A DNA stretch of 64,000 nt from Pseudomonas sp. WN033 (GCA_002287035.1 NSKG01000009.1:1-64000); one strand, 5' to 3'; counted from the first letter of the stretch, positions 27,486 to 37,453 are shown. A program made the numbers and translations. Notes: generated by a model not told the origin, from the letters alone.

Positions 27486-28244
27486 ATGGAGAAAAACGAC
27501 TACCGGGTACCGTCATTGCAGCGCGGGCTTGAGATTCTGCAACTGTTCCATACCGGGCAACGCAGCCTGAGCATGAACGCGATGGCCGAAGCGCTGGAAG
27601 TCAGCGTGTCGGCGTTGTACCGCATCGTCCAGACCCTCAGCGACATGGGCTACCTGCACAAGACCGGCAGCAACAGCTACGAACTGGGGCCGGCGGTGAT
27701 CAGTGACGGTTTCCGCTACCTGGCCAGTCGCGATATCGTTGAGGTGGCCATGCCCCACCTCAACGACCTGCGTGATCGCACCTCGCTGTCCTGCCACCTG
27801 AGCATCCGCGAACAGACCGACAGCCTGTACCTGTATCGGGCGTTTGCCGGCCAACGCCTGTCGGTCAACATTCCGATCGGCAGCCGCATCGCCTGTCACC
27901 GCAGCGCCATGGGCAGGGTACTGCTGTGTGATTTGACCGATGGCGAGCTGGAACAGCTCTACCGCTCCTGTCGCCTGGACGACCATCCGCCACCCGGTCC
28001 ACGCAGCCTGCCGGAGCTGCGGCATCAGGTAGAGCACGATCGAGAACGCGGCTGGGTACTGAGCCGCTCCGACTATTCAACGGCAATCGCCTGCGCGATC
28101 CGTGACCACCGCCAGCGGATCATTGCCGCAATCAACCTGTCGGGGCCCGAAGCCTTGCTGGAAGACGAGCAGGCTCAGGCCAGCTACCGCCAGGAACTGC
28201 TGGCCGTGGCCGCACGGATCTCCCGCCAGATGGGAGCGGTTTAA
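27486..28244 (+). CDS. IclR-family transcriptional regulator
   Basis: A 252-residue regulator with an N-terminal winged helix (about 8-70, SLQRGLEILQLFHTGQRSLSMNAM) and a C-terminal IclR effector domain (about 80-245, GSRIACHRSAMGRVLLCDL). The ATG at 27486 has an AGGAGG ribosome-binding site and lies 9 nt after mgdD, so it is co-transcribed with the purU-mgd operon. It is a plausible local controller, perhaps acting at the CCTCTCAG repeats before purU. Its stop codon shares the TTAA at 28241-28244 with the convergent ttgC stop. Confidence 0.88.
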   Translation: MEKNDYRVPSLQRGLEILQLFHTGQRSLSMNAMAEALEVSVSALYRIVQTLSDMGYLHKTGSNSYELGPAVISDGFRYLASRDIVEVAMPHLNDLRDRTSLSCHLSIREQTDSLYLYRAFAGQRLSVNIPIGSRIACHRSAMGRVLLCDLTDGELEQLYRSCRLDDHPPPGPRSLPELRHQVEHDRERGWVLSRSDYSTAIACAIRDHRQRIIAAINLSGPEALLEDEQAQASYRQELLAVAARISRQMGAV

Positions 28245-29659
28245 CCCGCCCCCTCTTGCGCATTAGAAGTTTCCAGCCAGCCACCACCGAGCGCCCGGAA
28301 CAGATCGACCTCACTGCTGAGCAGCGCCAGTTGCTCGCTCAACCATTGCTGGCGGGCATTGAACAGTTCGCGTTGGGCATCGAGCAGAGTCAGATGACTC
28401 TCGACGCCACCGCGATAGCGCTGCTCGGCCAGCCGGTAATACTGCTCGTTGGCCTCAACCAGCGCCTGACGGGCCTGCAACTGGGCACCGTACCCCTCAC
28501 GCGCCGCCAGTGCATCGGCTACCTCACGGAACGCCTCCTGCAAGGTGGCCTCATACTCGGCTACCCGGGTGTCGCGGCTGAGTTCGGCATAGTCGAGGTT
28601 GGCCCGCAGCCGGCCAGCGTTGAAGATCGGCAGCGAAATCGACGGTGCGAAGTTCCAGTAACCCGAGCCGCCATCGAATAGCCCGGATAGCTCGTTACTG
28701 GCGGTACCCGCGGCCCCGGTCAAGCGAATGCTCGGAAAGAATGCCGCCCGCGCCGCGCCAATACTGGCATTGGCCGCCAGCAGCCGGTGTTCGGCCTGAC
28801 GCACGTCCGGGCGTTGCAGCAATACCTCGGAAGACAGATCGGCTGGCAACGTCGGCAACGCCACCGCCTCCAGATTGCGCGATGCCAGTGGTGCCAGCAC
28901 CTGTCCCTGGCCAACCAGACGCGCCAGGGCATTGCGATCCTGAGCCACCTGCCGCTGATACTGGGCCACCGCAGCCCGGGCAGACTCCAGCGCCGCTCGT
29001 GACTGCGCCAGTTCCAGTGTCGAAGCAATCCCTTCACGCTGACTCAGGGCGATCAGATCATAGCTCTGCTGATAATTGGCCACGGTTTCCTCGGCCAGTT
29101 GCAACAGGTTCTGATCCGCCTGCCAGGTCAGGTAGGCCGTCGCGACACTGGCCACCAGGGCCGTATGCACTCCGCGCCGTGCCTGTTCGGTAGCCAGATA
29201 CTCTTCCAGCGCCTGCTCCGACAGGCTGGCGATCCGGCCGAACAGATCCAGCTCCCAGGCCACATCCAGGGTGGCGCTGTATTGACTGCTGATCATGGCC
29301 TGATCGCCGGCGCTGAGACTGGCCGGCAGCCGGGTCCGGGTACCGCTGCCGGAGGCCGACAGCTCCGGCAAGCGCTCAGCCCGCTGGACCCGGTACAGAG
29401 CCCGATAGGCCTCGACATTCAGCGCCGCCACCCGCAAGTCGCGGTTGTGTTCCAGCGCGCTGGCGATCAGGGTCTGCAACTGCGGATCCTGGAAGTAGTC
29501 ACGCCAACCCGCCAGGCTCAACTGCACCTCACCTGGCAAGTCGCCGGCCGCCTGCCAGTCCGCCGGTACTGGTGCCGACGGGCGCTGGTACTCGGGTATC
29601 AGTGAACAGCCGGTCAGTCCCAGCATCGCCACTACCATCAACGAAGCCTTGAAGTTCAT
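28241..29659 (-). CDS. ttgC: RND efflux outer-membrane channel lipoprotein (OprM/TtgC-like)
   Basis: The trimeric outer-membrane exit duct of a tripartite multidrug pump. The 472-residue protein has a lipoprotein signal with lipobox LGLTGC (cysteine near residue 18), then two repeated TolC-type halves of coiled helices and beta strands. Landmarks are [28 protein letters not shown] (middle) and [24 protein letters not shown] (C-terminal). It starts in an ATGA overlap with ttgB. The gene name follows the P. putida-type arrangement with ttgR; MexAB-OprM class naming would fit equally. Confidence 0.87.
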   Translation of the reverse strand: MNFKASLMVVAMLGLTGCSLIPEYQRPSAPVPADWQAAGDLPGEVQLSLAGWRDYFQDPQLQTLIASALEHNRDLRVAALNVEAYRALYRVQRAERLPELSASGSGTRTRLPASLSAGDQAMISSQYSATLDVAWELDLFGRIASLSEQALEEYLATEQARRGVHTALVASVATAYLTWQADQNLLQLAEETVANYQQSYDLIALSQREGIASTLELAQSRAALESARAAVAQYQRQVAQDRNALARLVGQGQVLAPLASRNLEAVALPTLPADLSSEVLLQRPDVRQAEHRLLAANASIGAARAAFFPSIRLTGAAGTASNELSGLFDGGSGYWNFAPSISLPIFNAGRLRANLDYAELSRDTRVAEYEATLQEAFREVADALAAREGYGAQLQARQALVEANEQYYRLAEQRYRGGVESHLTLLDAQRELFNARQQWLSEQLALLSSEVDLFRALGGGWLETSNAQEGAG

Positions 29660-32600
29660 GGGCGCACCTCCACAGCCGGTGCATCCGCTTCAGGCTCAGG
29701 CTCGGGCTCGGGCTTGCGCGAGAACAGTGAAGAGATCAGCACGAAGAACAGCGGCACCCAGAAAATCACCAGCACCGTAGCCGCAGCCATACCACCCAGC
29801 AGACCGGTACCGATCGAATGCGCACTACCGGCCCCGGCACCGCTGGAAATGGCCAGCGGCAACACCCCCATGCTGAATGCCAGCGAGGTCATGATGATCG
29901 GCCGCAAGCGCATCCGGCAGGCCTCGACCGCCGCATCGATCAACGACAGCCCCTGCAAGTGCAGACTCTTGGCAAACTCGACGATCAGAATCGCATTACG
30001 GGCTGTCAGACCAATGGTCGTCAGCAGGCCAACCTGGAAGAACACATCGTTGGACAGTCCGCGGCCCATGGTCGCCAGCACCGCGCCGATGATCCCCAGC
30101 GGCACCACCAGCATCACCGCCAGCGGAATCGACCAGCTTTCATACAGCGCCGCCAGACACAGGAACACGATAATCAGTGACAGGGCATAAAGGGCCGGCG
30201 CCTGGTTACCAGACAGCCGCTCTTCATAGGACAGCCCGGTCCAGGAGTAACCGACCCCCGGCGGCAACTGGGCGGCAATCTCCTCGACTGCCCGCATGGC
30301 ATCCCCCGAGCTGTAGCCCGGCGCCGCTTCACCCAGGATCTCGACTGCCGACACACCGTTGTAACGCGCCAGCTTCGGCGGACCATAGGTCCATTCGCCC
30401 GAGCTGAAGGCGCTGAACGGCACCATGTCGCCGGCGGCATTGCGCACATACCACTGATTGAAGTCTTCCGGATTCATCCGCGCGCTGGCTTCGCCCTGCA
30501 GGTAGACCCGCTTGACCCGGCCACGGTCGATGAAGTCATTAACATACCCCGAGCCCCAGGCAATCGACAGCGTACTGTTGATATCCGTCAGCGACACACC
30601 AAGCACCCGGGCCTTTTCGTCATCGATGGTCAACTGATATTGCGGCTCGTCATCCAGGCCATTGGGGCGCACCGCCATCAGCATCGGATGTTCGTTGGCC
30701 ATACCGAGGAACTGGTTGCGCGCCTGCATCAGTACTTCATGTCCAACTCCGGCGTTATCCTGCAGGAACAGGTTGAAGCCGGTGGCGTTACCCAGCTCCA
30801 TCACCGCCGGCGGGGCGAAAGCGAACACCTGGGCATCGAGCAATTCGCCAAATTTCTCCTGAGCCCGGCCCGCCAGGGCGAACACGCTTTGCTCTGGCCG
30901 GGTACGCTCTTCCCAGGGCTTGAGCATGATGAAGGCGATACCCGAGTTCTGACCGCGACCGGCAAAGTTGAAGCCGCTAACGGTAAACACCGAACTGACA
31001 ATGTCCCCCTCATCTTCCAGCAGGTAACGACGCACTTCGTCGATGCTGGCCTGGGTTCGCTCGGTAGTCGAACCCACCGGGGCAGTGATCTGGGCAAACA
31101 GTACCCCCTGATCCTCGTCCGGCAGGAACGCAGTGGGCAAACGCAGGAACAGGAATACCATGATCGCCCCGATCAGCAGATACAGCGCCAGATAGGGCGT
31201 CTTGTTGCGCAGAATACCGGCTACGCTGCGCTGATAGCCGTCCACACCACGGTTGAAGGTCCGATTGAACCAGCCGAAGAACCCACGCTTTTCATGGTGA
31301 TGCCCGGCCTTGACCGGCTTGAGCAGGGTGGCACACAACGCCGGGGTAAAGATCAGCGCCACCAGTACCGACAGCACCATGGCCGAGACGATGGTGATCG
31401 AGAACTGCCGGTAGATGACCCCGGTCGAACCGCCAAAGAACGCCATCGGAATAAATACCGCCGACAGCACCATGCCGATACCGACCAACGCGCCCTGGAT
31501 CTGACCCATCGACTTGCGGGTCGCCTCACGCGGCGGCAAGCCTTCTTCGCTCATCACCCGTTCGACGTTCTCCACCACTACGATGGCATCGTCCACCAGC
31601 AGACCAATAGCTAGCACCATGGCGAACATGGTCAGCACGTTGATGCTGAAACCGAAGGCCGACATGACACCGAAGGTGCCCAGAATAACCACCGGGATCG
31701 CCAGGGTTGGAATCAGGGTGGCGCGCCAGTTCTGCAAGAACAGGAACATCACCAGAAAAACCAGCACTACGGCCTCGATCAGGGTATGCACTACGTTGGT
31801 GATCGACGCCGAAACCACCGGCGCAGTCTCATACGGATAGACCACATCGACCCCGTCGGGAAAGAACGGCCTGAGCCGTTCAACGGTATCCTTGACCGCC
31901 TTGGTGGTATCCAGTGCATTGGCACCGGTGGCCAGATTGATGGCGATCCCCGTGGCTGGCTGACCATTGTACTGAGCATTGGTACTGGCGTTCTGGGCAC
32001 CCAGCTCAACCCGGGCGACATCACCCAGACGTACCTGGGAACCATCGCGGTTGACCTTGAGCAGAATGTCGCGGAACTGCTCGGGGGTCTGCAGACGAGT
32101 TTTGCCGATGATGGTCGCGGTCAGTTGCTGTTCTTCGACCGAGGGCATGCCGCCCAACTGCCCGGAAGCAATCTGAACGTTCTGCTCCTGAATCGCGCTG
32201 CGCACATCACTGGGGGTCAGACTGAAATTGTTCAGCCGGGCCGGATCCAGCCAGATCCGCATGGCATAGGGCGCACCAAAAACCTGAAAGTCGCCAACCC
32301 CGGGGGTACGCGACAGCGGGTCCTGCAGGTTGGAGGTGATGTAGTCAGCCAGATCCGGACCGGTCAGACTGCCATCGGTAGACACCAGACCAATCACCAT
32401 CAGGAAGTTGACCGTGGACTTGGTGACCCTGATCCCCTGCTGCTGTACTTCCTGGGGCAGCATCGGAGTGGCCAGTTGCAGCTTGTTCTGCACCTGAACC
32501 TGGGCGATATCCGGGTCGATCCCCTGCTCGAAGGTCAGGGTGATGCTCATGCTGCCGTCGGCATTGGTCGACGAGGACATGTAACGCAAGCCATCGATAC

Positions 32601-32811
32601 CGTTCATCTGCTGTTCGATGACCTGAACCACAGTGTCCTGCACGGTTTGGGCCGAGGCCCCAGGATAACTTACGGAAATCCCTACGGCCGGAGCGGCGAT
32701 GCTGGGGTACTGGTTGACCGGCAGGCTGAGTACCGACAGCCCACCAGCCAGCATGATCACCAAGGCGATCACCCAGGCAAAAATAGGTCGATCAATAAAA
32801 AATTTCGACAT
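29656..32811 (-). CDS. ttgB: RND multidrug efflux permease (HAE1 family, TtgB/MexB/AcrB-like)
   Basis: The proton-driven inner-membrane pump. At 1051 residues it has the family length, with an opening membrane helix ([18 protein letters not shown]), a large periplasmic loop (about 30-335), a cluster of helices, a second loop (about 560-870) and the C-terminal helices, 12 in all. The proton-relay Asp pair lies in [17 protein letters not shown] near residue 405. The C-terminal tail is acidic with Glu-Pro repeats. It is 15 nt downstream of ttgA. Sequence and regulator suggest export of solvents, dyes and antibiotics; the substrates cannot be read from the sequence. Confidence 0.93.
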   Translation of the reverse strand: MSKFFIDRPIFAWVIALVIMLAGGLSVLSLPVNQYPSIAAPAVGISVSYPGASAQTVQDTVVQVIEQQMNGIDGLRYMSSSTNADGSMSITLTFEQGIDPDIAQVQVQNKLQLATPMLPQEVQQQGIRVTKSTVNFLMVIGLVSTDGSLTGPDLADYITSNLQDPLSRTPGVGDFQVFGAPYAMRIWLDPARLNNFSLTPSDVRSAIQEQNVQIASGQLGGMPSVEEQQLTATIIGKTRLQTPEQFRDILLKVNRDGSQVRLGDVARVELGAQNASTNAQYNGQPATGIAINLATGANALDTTKAVKDTVERLRPFFPDGVDVVYPYETAPVVSASITNVVHTLIEAVVLVFLVMFLFLQNWRATLIPTLAIPVVILGTFGVMSAFGFSINVLTMFAMVLAIGLLVDDAIVVVENVERVMSEEGLPPREATRKSMGQIQGALVGIGMVLSAVFIPMAFFGGSTGVIYRQFSITIVSAMVLSVLVALIFTPALCATLLKPVKAGHHHEKRGFFGWFNRTFNRGVDGYQRSVAGILRNKTPYLALYLLIGAIMVFLFLRLPTAFLPDEDQGVLFAQITAPVGSTTERTQASIDEVRRYLLEDEGDIVSSVFTVSGFNFAGRGQNSGIAFIMLKPWEERTRPEQSVFALAGRAQEKFGELLDAQVFAFAPPAVMELGNATGFNLFLQDNAGVGHEVLMQARNQFLGMANEHPMLMAVRPNGLDDEPQYQLTIDDEKARVLGVSLTDINSTLSIAWGSGYVNDFIDRGRVKRVYLQGEASARMNPEDFNQWYVRNAAGDMVPFSAFSSGEWTYGPPKLARYNGVSAVEILGEAAPGYSSGDAMRAVEEIAAQLPPGVGYSWTGLSYEERLSGNQAPALYALSLIIVFLCLAALYESWSIPLAVMLVVPLGIIGAVLATMGRGLSNDVFFQVGLLTTIGLTARNAILIVEFAKSLHLQGLSLIDAAVEACRMRLRPIIMTSLAFSMGVLPLAISSGAGAGSAHSIGTGLLGGMAAATVLVIFWVPLFFVLISSLFSRKPEPEPEPEADAPAVEVRP

Positions 32812-32826
32812 GCGTCAGATTCCTTT

Positions 32827-33969
32827 TCAGCCTTCTACCGGCTCGGCGCCGGGAAGGCTGGCGGTTTTGACATTGCTGGCCGGCACCACTTCAACCTCGT
32901 CACCGGCACGGATGAACTGCAGTCCTTCGGTAATCAACTGGTCTCCGGCTTGCAGGCCGGCGCTGATCAGCCAGCGGTCGCCCACAGTACGCTCAGCGCT
33001 CAGTACCCGCTGCTCGACCTGGCCCTGGCCGTTGACGACCATGGCCACCGGCTCACCACGCGGGTTACGGGTCACACCTTGCTGCGGCGCCAGGATCGCT
33101 TCAGCCTTCTGCCCGGACACCAGCTGTGCACGCACGAACATGCCCGGCAACAGCAGCCGCTCCGGGTTGGGGAATACCGCTCGCAGCGTTACCGAACCGG
33201 TACTGGCATCGACCGAGACTTCGGAGAATTCGAGCTGACCTGCATGTTCATACTGACTGCCATCTTCCAGAGTCAGAGTGACCCGTGCGGCATCATCACC
33301 AGCCATCTGCAATTGCCCGGCGTCCATCTCACGGCGCAGATTCAGCATTTCCCGGGCAGAACGCACTACATCGACATAGATCGGATCAATCTGCTGGATG
33401 GTCGCCAGTTCATTGGCCTGGCCACTGGTGACCAGTGCGCCTTCACTGGCCGCTGAGCGGCCGATGCGTCCGGAGATCGGCGCCAGCACCTTGGTGTAAC
33501 GCAGGTCGATCTCGGCCTGTTTCAGCGCAGCATCGGCCTGCAAACTGGCGGCCCGGGCTTCGTCATACTGCTGGCGGCTGACCGCTTCCTGCTTGACCAG
33601 AGTGGCATAGCGCTCGGCCAGCGAACGGCTCGACAACACCCCGGCGCGGGCACTCTGCAGGTTGGCCTCGTAGACCGCCGGATCGATCTGGTAGAGCTGA
33701 TCGCCCTCCTTGACCTCGCTGCCTTCGGCAAACAGACGCTTCTGGATAATGCCGCTGACCTGCGGACGTACCTCGGCGACTCGGTAGGCCGCGGTTCGAC
33801 CCGGTAGCTCACTGATCAGTTCAAAGGGCTCTGCCTGCAACACCACGACACCGACTTTCGGCTTGGCTTGAGCGGGTGCAGCGGTATCTGCAGAGGGCTG
33901 GCAGGCGCTGAGCAGCAGCGCAACAACCAGTAAGGGAGCAACTAGAATGCGGCCTGGCATGGCGGGCAT
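32827..33969 (-). CDS. ttgA: RND efflux periplasmic adaptor lipoprotein (TtgA/MexA-like)
   Basis: The membrane-fusion protein linking permease and channel. The 380-residue protein has a signal peptide with lipobox LLLSAC (near residue 23). The lipoyl/barrel-sandwich half-motifs follow (VRPQVSGIIQKRLFAEGSEV near 70 and LAPISGRIGRSAASEGALV near 170), around a coiled-coil hairpin, then beta-barrel regions. The start is the ATG at 33969, with GAGG upstream; an ORF extension toward 34074 would run into the operator and promoter. First gene of the ttgABC operon. Confidence 0.9.
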   Translation of the reverse strand: MPAMPGRILVAPLLVVALLLSACQPSADTAAPAQAKPKVGVVVLQAEPFELISELPGRTAAYRVAEVRPQVSGIIQKRLFAEGSEVKEGDQLYQIDPAVYEANLQSARAGVLSSRSLAERYATLVKQEAVSRQQYDEARAASLQADAALKQAEIDLRYTKVLAPISGRIGRSAASEGALVTSGQANELATIQQIDPIYVDVVRSAREMLNLRREMDAGQLQMAGDDAARVTLTLEDGSQYEHAGQLEFSEVSVDASTGSVTLRAVFPNPERLLLPGMFVRAQLVSGQKAEAILAPQQGVTRNPRGEPVAMVVNGQGQVEQRVLSAERTVGDRWLISAGLQAGDQLITEGLQFIRAGDEVEVVPASNVKTASLPGAEPVEG

Positions 33970-34032
33970 GGGGAACCTCTCGTGGGTCGAAGCAGGGAGT
34001 TCACACAGAATAGCTTGGTTTGAATGGTAGCG

Positions 34033-34084
34033 ATTATACTTACATTCATGAATGTTTGTAAACGGAAATTGCATTGGTTAATAT
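34033..34084. promoter_or_regulatory. Divergent ttgABC/ttgR promoters with TtgR-type operator
   Basis: The palindrome ACATTCATGAATGT (34042-34055) lies inside the spacer of the leftward promoter (-10 TATAAT at 34033-34038, -35 TTACAA at 34056-34061, 17 bp). The rightward promoter uses the same hexamer read as TTGTAA (34056-34061) for its -35 and TAATAT (34079-34084) as -10, 17 bp apart. The extended site, with TATACTTACATTC on one side and TTTGTAAA on the other, matches the P. putida TtgR operator as I remember it. One repressor site can shut both units. Confidence 0.85.
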
Positions 34085-34088
34085 AGCT

Positions 34089-34116
34089 GTCAACCCACCC
34101 TTGGGTGGCTGTTGAC
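34089..34116 (+). repeat. Hairpin in the ttgR leader
   Basis: GTCAAC (34089-34094) pairs with GTTGAC (34111-34116) and CCACCC (34095-34100) with GGGTGG (34103-34108), giving a strong hairpin in the ttgR 5' leader about 25 nt before its start. No T-tract. It could modulate ttgR translation or be a second operator half. Confidence 0.55.
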
Positions 34117-34139
34117 ACCCGACTTCCAGAGAGCAGGCC

Positions 34140-34793
34140 ATGGTCCGTAGAACAAAAGAAGAGGCCATGGAGACCCGGTTCAGCATCCTTGATGCGGCTG
34201 AACAGTGTTTCCATGAGAAAGGCATATCCAGCACCACGCTGAGCGATGTGGCGAAAGCCGCCGGGGTGACCCGTGGCGCCATCTATTGGCACTTTCAGGA
34301 CAAGTCGGACCTGCTTGATGCCCTGCTTGAGCGCATGATCACGCCGCTTGATCCGCTTGGCGAAACCACCCGCAGCGCTGACGAGCCCGATCCCTTGGGT
34401 CGCATGCAGGAGCTGATCAGCCAGATATTCCAGCGTGTGGAACAAGACCCGTCCAATCGGCGCGTTCATGAAATCCTGTATCTGCGTTGCGAGCAAAGCC
34501 AGCAGAACAGTGAACTCTATCGACGCCTGCAAACCATGTACGAGACCCATCTTGAGCACTGCAGCCTGGCACTGCTCAATGCGGTGAACAAAGGCCAGTT
34601 ACCCAAGACACTGGATATTCCAAGCGCCAGTTTTACCCTCAGCGGATTCATCAGCGGCATCATCTATCACTGGCTGATGACCCCCAACCAGTTGAGTCTG
34701 GCCGCCCGTGCCGACGCGCTGGCCAGCGCCTGCATCGACATGCTCAGACTCAGCCCGGCGCTGCTCACAACTCAGGAAATCCCGGCGCAGTAG
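34140..34793 (+). CDS. ttgR: TetR-family repressor (TtgR/AcrR-like)
   Basis: A 217-residue repressor of the divergent efflux operon. The N-terminal opening MVRRTKEEAMETR and the helix-turn-helix SDVAKAAGVTRGAIYWHFQDK (about 30-52) match TtgR of P. putida. The C-terminus ends in the similar DMLRLSPAL. The central ligand-binding part is divergent, so inducers may differ. Its 3' end overlaps the convergent phuW end by 22 bp. Confidence 0.88.
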   Translation: MVRRTKEEAMETRFSILDAAEQCFHEKGISSTTLSDVAKAAGVTRGAIYWHFQDKSDLLDALLERMITPLDPLGETTRSADEPDPLGRMQELISQIFQRVEQDPSNRRVHEILYLRCEQSQQNSELYRRLQTMYETHLEHCSLALLNAVNKGQLPKTLDIPSASFTLSGFISGIIYHWLMTPNQLSLAARADALASACIDMLRLSPALLTTQEIPAQ

Positions 34794-35629
34794 TCCTGCT
34801 CTTCGGTCGCCGGGGTCAGCCACACATAGTCAGCCTGAGTTTCGTCCGGCAGAGCGCTCCCGGCCTCCACCAGCATCAGCACCTGCGGCTCAGTAGCGCC
34901 AGCCCAGTGCAGCGGCACCCCCAGATCCTTGCGTACGTGATAGCCACCAGCCAGGAGCAGAGCCGGGGTCGGTGCCGCCTTCAACACCTCGGCCATACGC
35001 TGGTCACGGCCCTGCTGGATCGCCAACATGGCCGGCACCTGAGTTTCCGGCAACTTGTGGCAATGTGACTCACGCATGATCTGCGCCAGTGTCTCACGGG
35101 TCTCGCCCCGGTAAACCTCGGACAACGGCTGGGGCTGACGATACAGCGCACTCATCTCGCCACGGTCGAGGTTGGCCGCCAGCAGACGCTGCGGCACAGC
35201 CAACCCCCAGCGCACCAACGGACCGTAGTGCTGCCAGTCCCAGCCAGGGTTCCAGTCCAACGCCTGCACCAGTGCAGCATCCTCCGGCAACATCCGTCCC
35301 TGCTGCTCATCAACCGCCGCCTGTTGCTGCGGACCAAGCATCTCCATTACCAGTGCACCCTGCGGCCGGCGGGCCTGCAACTGCTCCAGCAGCCAGAGCT
35401 GCAAGGCATGGTGATCAGGATTGTCATGTTTCTCGCCGACCAGCACATACGGAGCCTCCAATAGCCGCTCAAGCAACTGTCCAGGCGCCAGCCACTCGCC
35501 CGTCGCGGTATCCAGCACCTGGCCCAGATGCGGATCATCCAGCCCGCGCGGCGCCTGCCAGTCCGGCAAAGCGGCCTGGACTGTGGTCGTCAGCAACCAC
35601 AGGGCACACACAGTAAACAATGCTTTCAT
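34772..35629 (-). CDS. phuW: ChaN-family haem-binding periplasmic protein (PhuW-like)
   Basis: A 285-residue exported protein of the ChaN/EreA-like family that is linked to haem uptake. The signal peptide (KALFTVCALWLLTTTVQA) lacks a canonical lipobox and probably ends at VQA-ALP. Family blocks are VLVGEKHDNPDHHALQLWLLE near residue 65 and LLLAGGYHVRKDLGVPLHW near 230, with conserved histidines suited to haem or metal. Of the ATG codons at 35632 and 35629, the latter best fits the GAGGTG ribosome-binding site. Last gene of the tonB-to-phuW unit. Named by position and family after P. aeruginosa phuW. Confidence 0.82.
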   Translation of the reverse strand: MKALFTVCALWLLTTTVQAALPDWQAPRGLDDPHLGQVLDTATGEWLAPGQLLERLLEAPYVLVGEKHDNPDHHALQLWLLEQLQARRPQGALVMEMLGPQQQAAVDEQQGRMLPEDAALVQALDWNPGWDWQHYGPLVRWGLAVPQRLLAANLDRGEMSALYRQPQPLSEVYRGETRETLAQIMRESHCHKLPETQVPAMLAIQQGRDQRMAEVLKAAPTPALLLAGGYHVRKDLGVPLHWAGATEPQVLMLVEAGSALPDETQADYVWLTPATEEQDYCAGIS

Positions 35630-35636
35630 CATCACC

Positions 35637-36398
35637 TCAGATAATCAGCAATGGGCAATTCTGCTGCGGATGCGGCTGCACCAGTACCTCGACCCCGAAC
35701 ACCGTGCGAATCCGCTCGGCCTCCAGCACCTCCCAGGGACTGCCCAGCGCCAGCATGCGACCACGATCCAGCAACAGGATACGATCGGCAAAGCGGGCCG
35801 CCAGATTCAAGTCGTGCAAAATCACCAGCACGGCGCCGCCACGCTCGGCAACGCCACGCGCCTGAGCCAGCGTCAGTTGCTGATGGGCCAGATCCAGAGA
35901 AGCGGTCGGCTCGTCCAGCAGCAGACAGGCGCCTTCGGCCTCCCAAATCTGGGCCAACACCCGGGCCAGATGCACGCGCTGGCGCTCACCGCCGGACAGG
36001 GTCAGGTAATTGCGCCCGCGCAGGTGGGCGACATCAGCCGCCTGCATGGCCTGCTCGATGATCTGCCGATCGCGCTCCAACCCACTGTGGTGCGGCAGCC
36101 GGCCCATGGCGACTACTTCCTCGGCGCTAAATGGAAACGCCAGGGTCGAGGATTGCGGCAACACCGCCAGGGCCTGGGCCCGCTTGTTCGCCGGCCAGTC
36201 AGCCAGGGGACGGCCAGCCAGCTCGACCCGGCCAGCAGCGATCGGCAGCTCACCGGTCAAGGTTGCCATCAAGGTGCTTTTGCCCGCCCCGTTGGTACCC
36301 AGTACCGCTACTACTTCGCCGGCAGCCAGGGTGAAGTCGATCCCCTCGAGAATCCGACAGCCTCCCCGGGCACAGGCCAGTTGCGAAGCCTTCAACAT
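35637..36398 (-). CDS. phuV: Haem ABC transporter ATP-binding protein
   Basis: ATPase of the haem importer (HmuV/PhuV). The 253-residue protein has Walker A GTNGAGKSTL near residue 36, a Q-loop, the signature LSGGERQRVHLARVLAQ, Walker B LLLDEPTASLD and the H-loop ILHDLNLAA. The ATG at 36398 overlaps the phuU stop by one base (TGATG), a strong coupling signal, with GGGAGGG upstream. Confidence 0.93.
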   Translation of the reverse strand: MLKASQLACARGGCRILEGIDFTLAAGEVVAVLGTNGAGKSTLMATLTGELPIAAGRVELAGRPLADWPANKRAQALAVLPQSSTLAFPFSAEEVVAMGRLPHHSGLERDRQIIEQAMQAADVAHLRGRNYLTLSGGERQRVHLARVLAQIWEAEGACLLLDEPTASLDLAHQQLTLAQARGVAERGGAVLVILHDLNLAARFADRILLLDRGRMLALGSPWEVLEAERIRTVFGVEVLVQPHPQQNCPLLII

Positions 36399-37444
36399 CA
36401 CAGCCCTCCCCGGCGCTGAGCGCGCATCAACAGCATCAGGAAGAACGGCGCGCCCAATAGCGCAGTCAGGATCCCAATCGGCAGCTCGGCCGGCGCAACC
36501 ACCAGCCGGGCCACCACATCGGCCAGCAACAGCAAGCCTCCACCCAGCAACATCGAGGCCGGAATGACCCCCCGATGATCAGCCCCCAACATCAATCGCA
36601 CCAGATGCGGCACCACCAGGCCAACGAAACCGATCAGCCCGGCGGCGGCGACACAGGCCCCGACCCCCAGCGCCGTCAACAGGATCAGTTCACGCTTGAC
36701 CCGCTCGACATCGACACCCAGATGCCGGGCTTCCGACTCGCCCAGCAGCAGCGCATTGAGCGCCTTGGCCTGACGCGGCAAGCGCCACCAGACCAGCGCA
36801 CAGCACAGTGCCAGCACCCCTACCCGCTCAAAGTTGGCGCCGCCCAGGCTGCCCATATTCCAGAAGGTCAGGGTCCGCAGCATGGTGTCATCGGCGATGT
36901 AGCTGAGCAACCCGATGAAGGCTCCACTGATCGCGGCAATGGCGATACCGGCCAGCAACATGCTGGCCACCGAGGTGCCCTGAGCGGTCTGCCCCAGGCG
37001 ATAGACCAGCAGGGTGGTAATCACCCCGCCAATGAAGGCGCCGCCGACCGTGGCATAGGGCATCCAACTGGCCGGCACACTGGCCAGTAGCCAACTGCCT
37101 AGCACGATGACCAGGGCCGCGCCGAGCGCCGCACCACTGGAAACCCCGATCAATCCCGGATCAGCCAGCGGATTGCGGAACAACCCCTGCATCACCGCCC
37201 CGGTCAGGGCCAGGGTCGCCCCCACCAGCAACCCCATCAGAGTCCGTGGCAGGCGAATGTGCTCGATGATAAGCGCGGTCTCAGGCGCAACCTGACTGAG
37301 GCCAAGCATACGTCCCAGCGCACGCACAGTGTCGAGCGGGTGGATCGCCACCGCCCCCAGGGCCAGGGACAACAAAAACGCCAACAGCAGCAAGGCTGTC
37401 AGCAACAGCATAATGACCGGCCGCAGCCGGTGAGCGGAATCCAT
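36398..37444 (-). CDS. phuU: Haem ABC transporter permease (FecCD family)
   Basis: Inner-membrane permease of 348 residues with about ten hydrophobic helices. Family motifs are RLPRTLMGLLVGATLALTGA near 68, NPLADPGLIGVSSGAALGAA near 93 and, near the C-terminus, GFVGLVVPHLVRLMLG, the ATPase-coupling region. It sits between phuT and phuV and starts with AAGGA upstream of the ATG at 37444. The neighbouring PhuS and haem receptor specify haem rather than siderophore or cobalamin transport. Confidence 0.93.
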   Translation of the reverse strand: MDSAHRLRPVIMLLLTALLLLAFLLSLALGAVAIHPLDTVRALGRMLGLSQVAPETALIIEHIRLPRTLMGLLVGATLALTGAVMQGLFRNPLADPGLIGVSSGAALGAALVIVLGSWLLASVPASWMPYATVGGAFIGGVITTLLVYRLGQTAQGTSVASMLLAGIAIAAISGAFIGLLSYIADDTMLRTLTFWNMGSLGGANFERVGVLALCCALVWWRLPRQAKALNALLLGESEARHLGVDVERVKRELILLTALGVGACVAAAGLIGFVGLVVPHLVRLMLGADHRGVIPASMLLGGGLLLLADVVARLVVAPAELPIGILTALLGAPFFLMLLMRAQRRGGL

Positions 37445-37453
37445 GAAACGTCC

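Noticed and set aside
31786-33456. 556-codon plus-strand frame opposite ttgB and ttgA
   Set aside because: Shadow of two clear RND genes; the translation has no recognisable family and is of low-complexity character.
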